DNA of 64,000 bases from Shewanella sp. OPT22 (GTDB lineage: Bacteria > Pseudomonadota > Gammaproteobacteria > Enterobacterales > Shewanellaceae), in NCBI RefSeq assembly GCF_004168585.1, contig NZ_PGVH01000056.1:376576-440575 (forward strand), written 5' to 3'. Below are positions 63,551-64,000 of this stretch, in pieces (positions within the stretch are counted from its first letter, which is position 1; each line of letters opens with the position of its first letter). The translations under genes were made by a program, and so were the position numbers. The notes under the pieces were generated by a model. It ran no database searches, was not told the origin of the DNA, and saw only the letters and a program-made list of their open reading frames with translations.

Positions 63551-64000
63551 ATGAAGTTACTTAATATGGGAAAATCTTTATCCTATTCTAGCCTCGCTTT
63601 CATTATTGCTCTTTACTACACCACAATTGTAAATATCCCCCTATATGCTGCGCTAAAAACTATCTTTGATCATTCTCAAGCGGTAAAAATAGGATTTATC
63701 ATTTCTATACCAATTCTTTTCTTGGCTGTATTTAACTTAATTTTTAATCTATTAAGTTGGCCTTATCTTACAAAGCCTATCTTTGTATTATTATTAATTT
63801 CATCTTCAATGGTGAGTTATGCAAGCTTCAATTATGGCACGCTATTCGATAGAAGCATGATGGTGAATATTTTTGAAACAAACTCGGGGGAGGCTCTGAG
63901 TTATCTTAGCTGGAACTCGATTGGCTGGATATTTTTGATGGGCGTTATTCCTGCTCTAATATTAATAAAAACTCCTATAAATAAAAAGCAAACCTTCATA
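63551..64000 (+). CDS. eptA: EptA-like lipid A phosphoethanolamine transferase (N-terminal part, cut by window)
   Basis: The frame opens at the ATG at 63551 and is open to the window end, giving 150 residues. Four to five hydrophobic helices are visible. The block NYGTLFDRSMMVNIFETNSGEALSYLSW matches the N-terminal membrane domain of EptA/MCR-type transferases, which precedes the catalytic sulfatase-like domain outside this window. EptA adds phosphoethanolamine to lipid A in the periplasm and so modifies polymyxin sensitivity. A TAAGGG stretch lies upstream of the start. Confidence 0.85.
   Translation, partial: MKLLNMGKSLSYSSLAFIIALYYTTIVNIPLYAALKTIFDHSQAVKIGFIISIPILFLAVFNLIFNLLSWPYLTKPIFVLLLISSSMVSYASFNYGTLFDRSMMVNIFETNSGEALSYLSWNSIGWIFLMGVIPALILIKTPINKKQTFI

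Overview
The window looks like chromosomal DNA of a marine gammaproteobacterium of the Shewanellaceae (order Alteromonadales). This rests on gene order and protein character: valS-holC-pepA divergent from lptF-lptG, mreB-mreC-mreD-maf-rng-yhdP-nit-tldD on one strand, darP and pmbA close by, a prpB-prpC-acnD-prpF cluster under a GntR-type regulator, and recG followed by a DUF3014 gene. Several long lineage-specific proteins (Ser-rich, Pro-rich, ankyrin, kinase-like) sit between housekeeping genes, which makes me think of Parashewanella rather than classical Shewanella. That genus call is an inference from memory; no search was run.

Layout. 1-9.6 kb (minus strand): the 5' part of tsaE, a POT-type transporter, a Ser/Pro-rich orphan, a BASS transporter, then valS, holC and pepA. 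9.8-15.1 kb (plus): lptF-lptG for LPS export, an endonuclease/exonuclease/phosphatase-fold lipoprotein, and yifB/comM. 15.1-19.7 kb is a patch of decayed mobile DNA. Two IS6-family 3' ends lie in inverted orientation around an orphan lipoprotein gene, the left one is interrupted by a MITE-like insertion, and they are followed by an internally deleted group II intron relic and a frameshifted gene. 19.9-22.6 kb: a beta-barrel protein and tandem acyltransferases. 22.6-29.5 kb: the methylcitrate cycle operon for propionyl-CoA, with two palindromes that overlap promoter -35 boxes upstream of the regulator. 29.6-37.5 kb: pmbA, darP and tldD (TldD/TldE peptidase and ribosome assembly), with an ankyrin protein and a 979-residue Ser-rich orphan next to or between them. 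37.6-47.3 kb: nit, yhdP, rng, maf, mreD, mreC and mreB (cell shape, envelope lipid transport, RNA processing).

47.8-55.0 kb: a frameshifted D-Ala-D-Ala dipeptidase, two divergent M24 peptidases and a three-gene CoA operon (citramalyl-CoA lyase-like, CoA-transferase, MaoC double-hotdog hydratase). That operon matches the itaconate/C5-dicarboxylate degradation pathway (rip / ict-ich-ccl). 55.3-64.0 kb: dgkA, an RhlE-like helicase, a secreted peroxiredoxin-like protein behind a possible Shine-Dalgarno-masking hairpin, a GNAT enzyme, an orphan protein with kinase/APH-like catalytic motifs, recG, a DUF3014 protein and the start of an eptA-like lipid A phosphoethanolamine transferase.

The most unusual material is the 15.1-19.1 kb relic patch and the four orphan proteins (441, 397, 979 and 516 residues), which look like candidate host-directed effectors. 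No secretion system is visible here, so that role is speculative.
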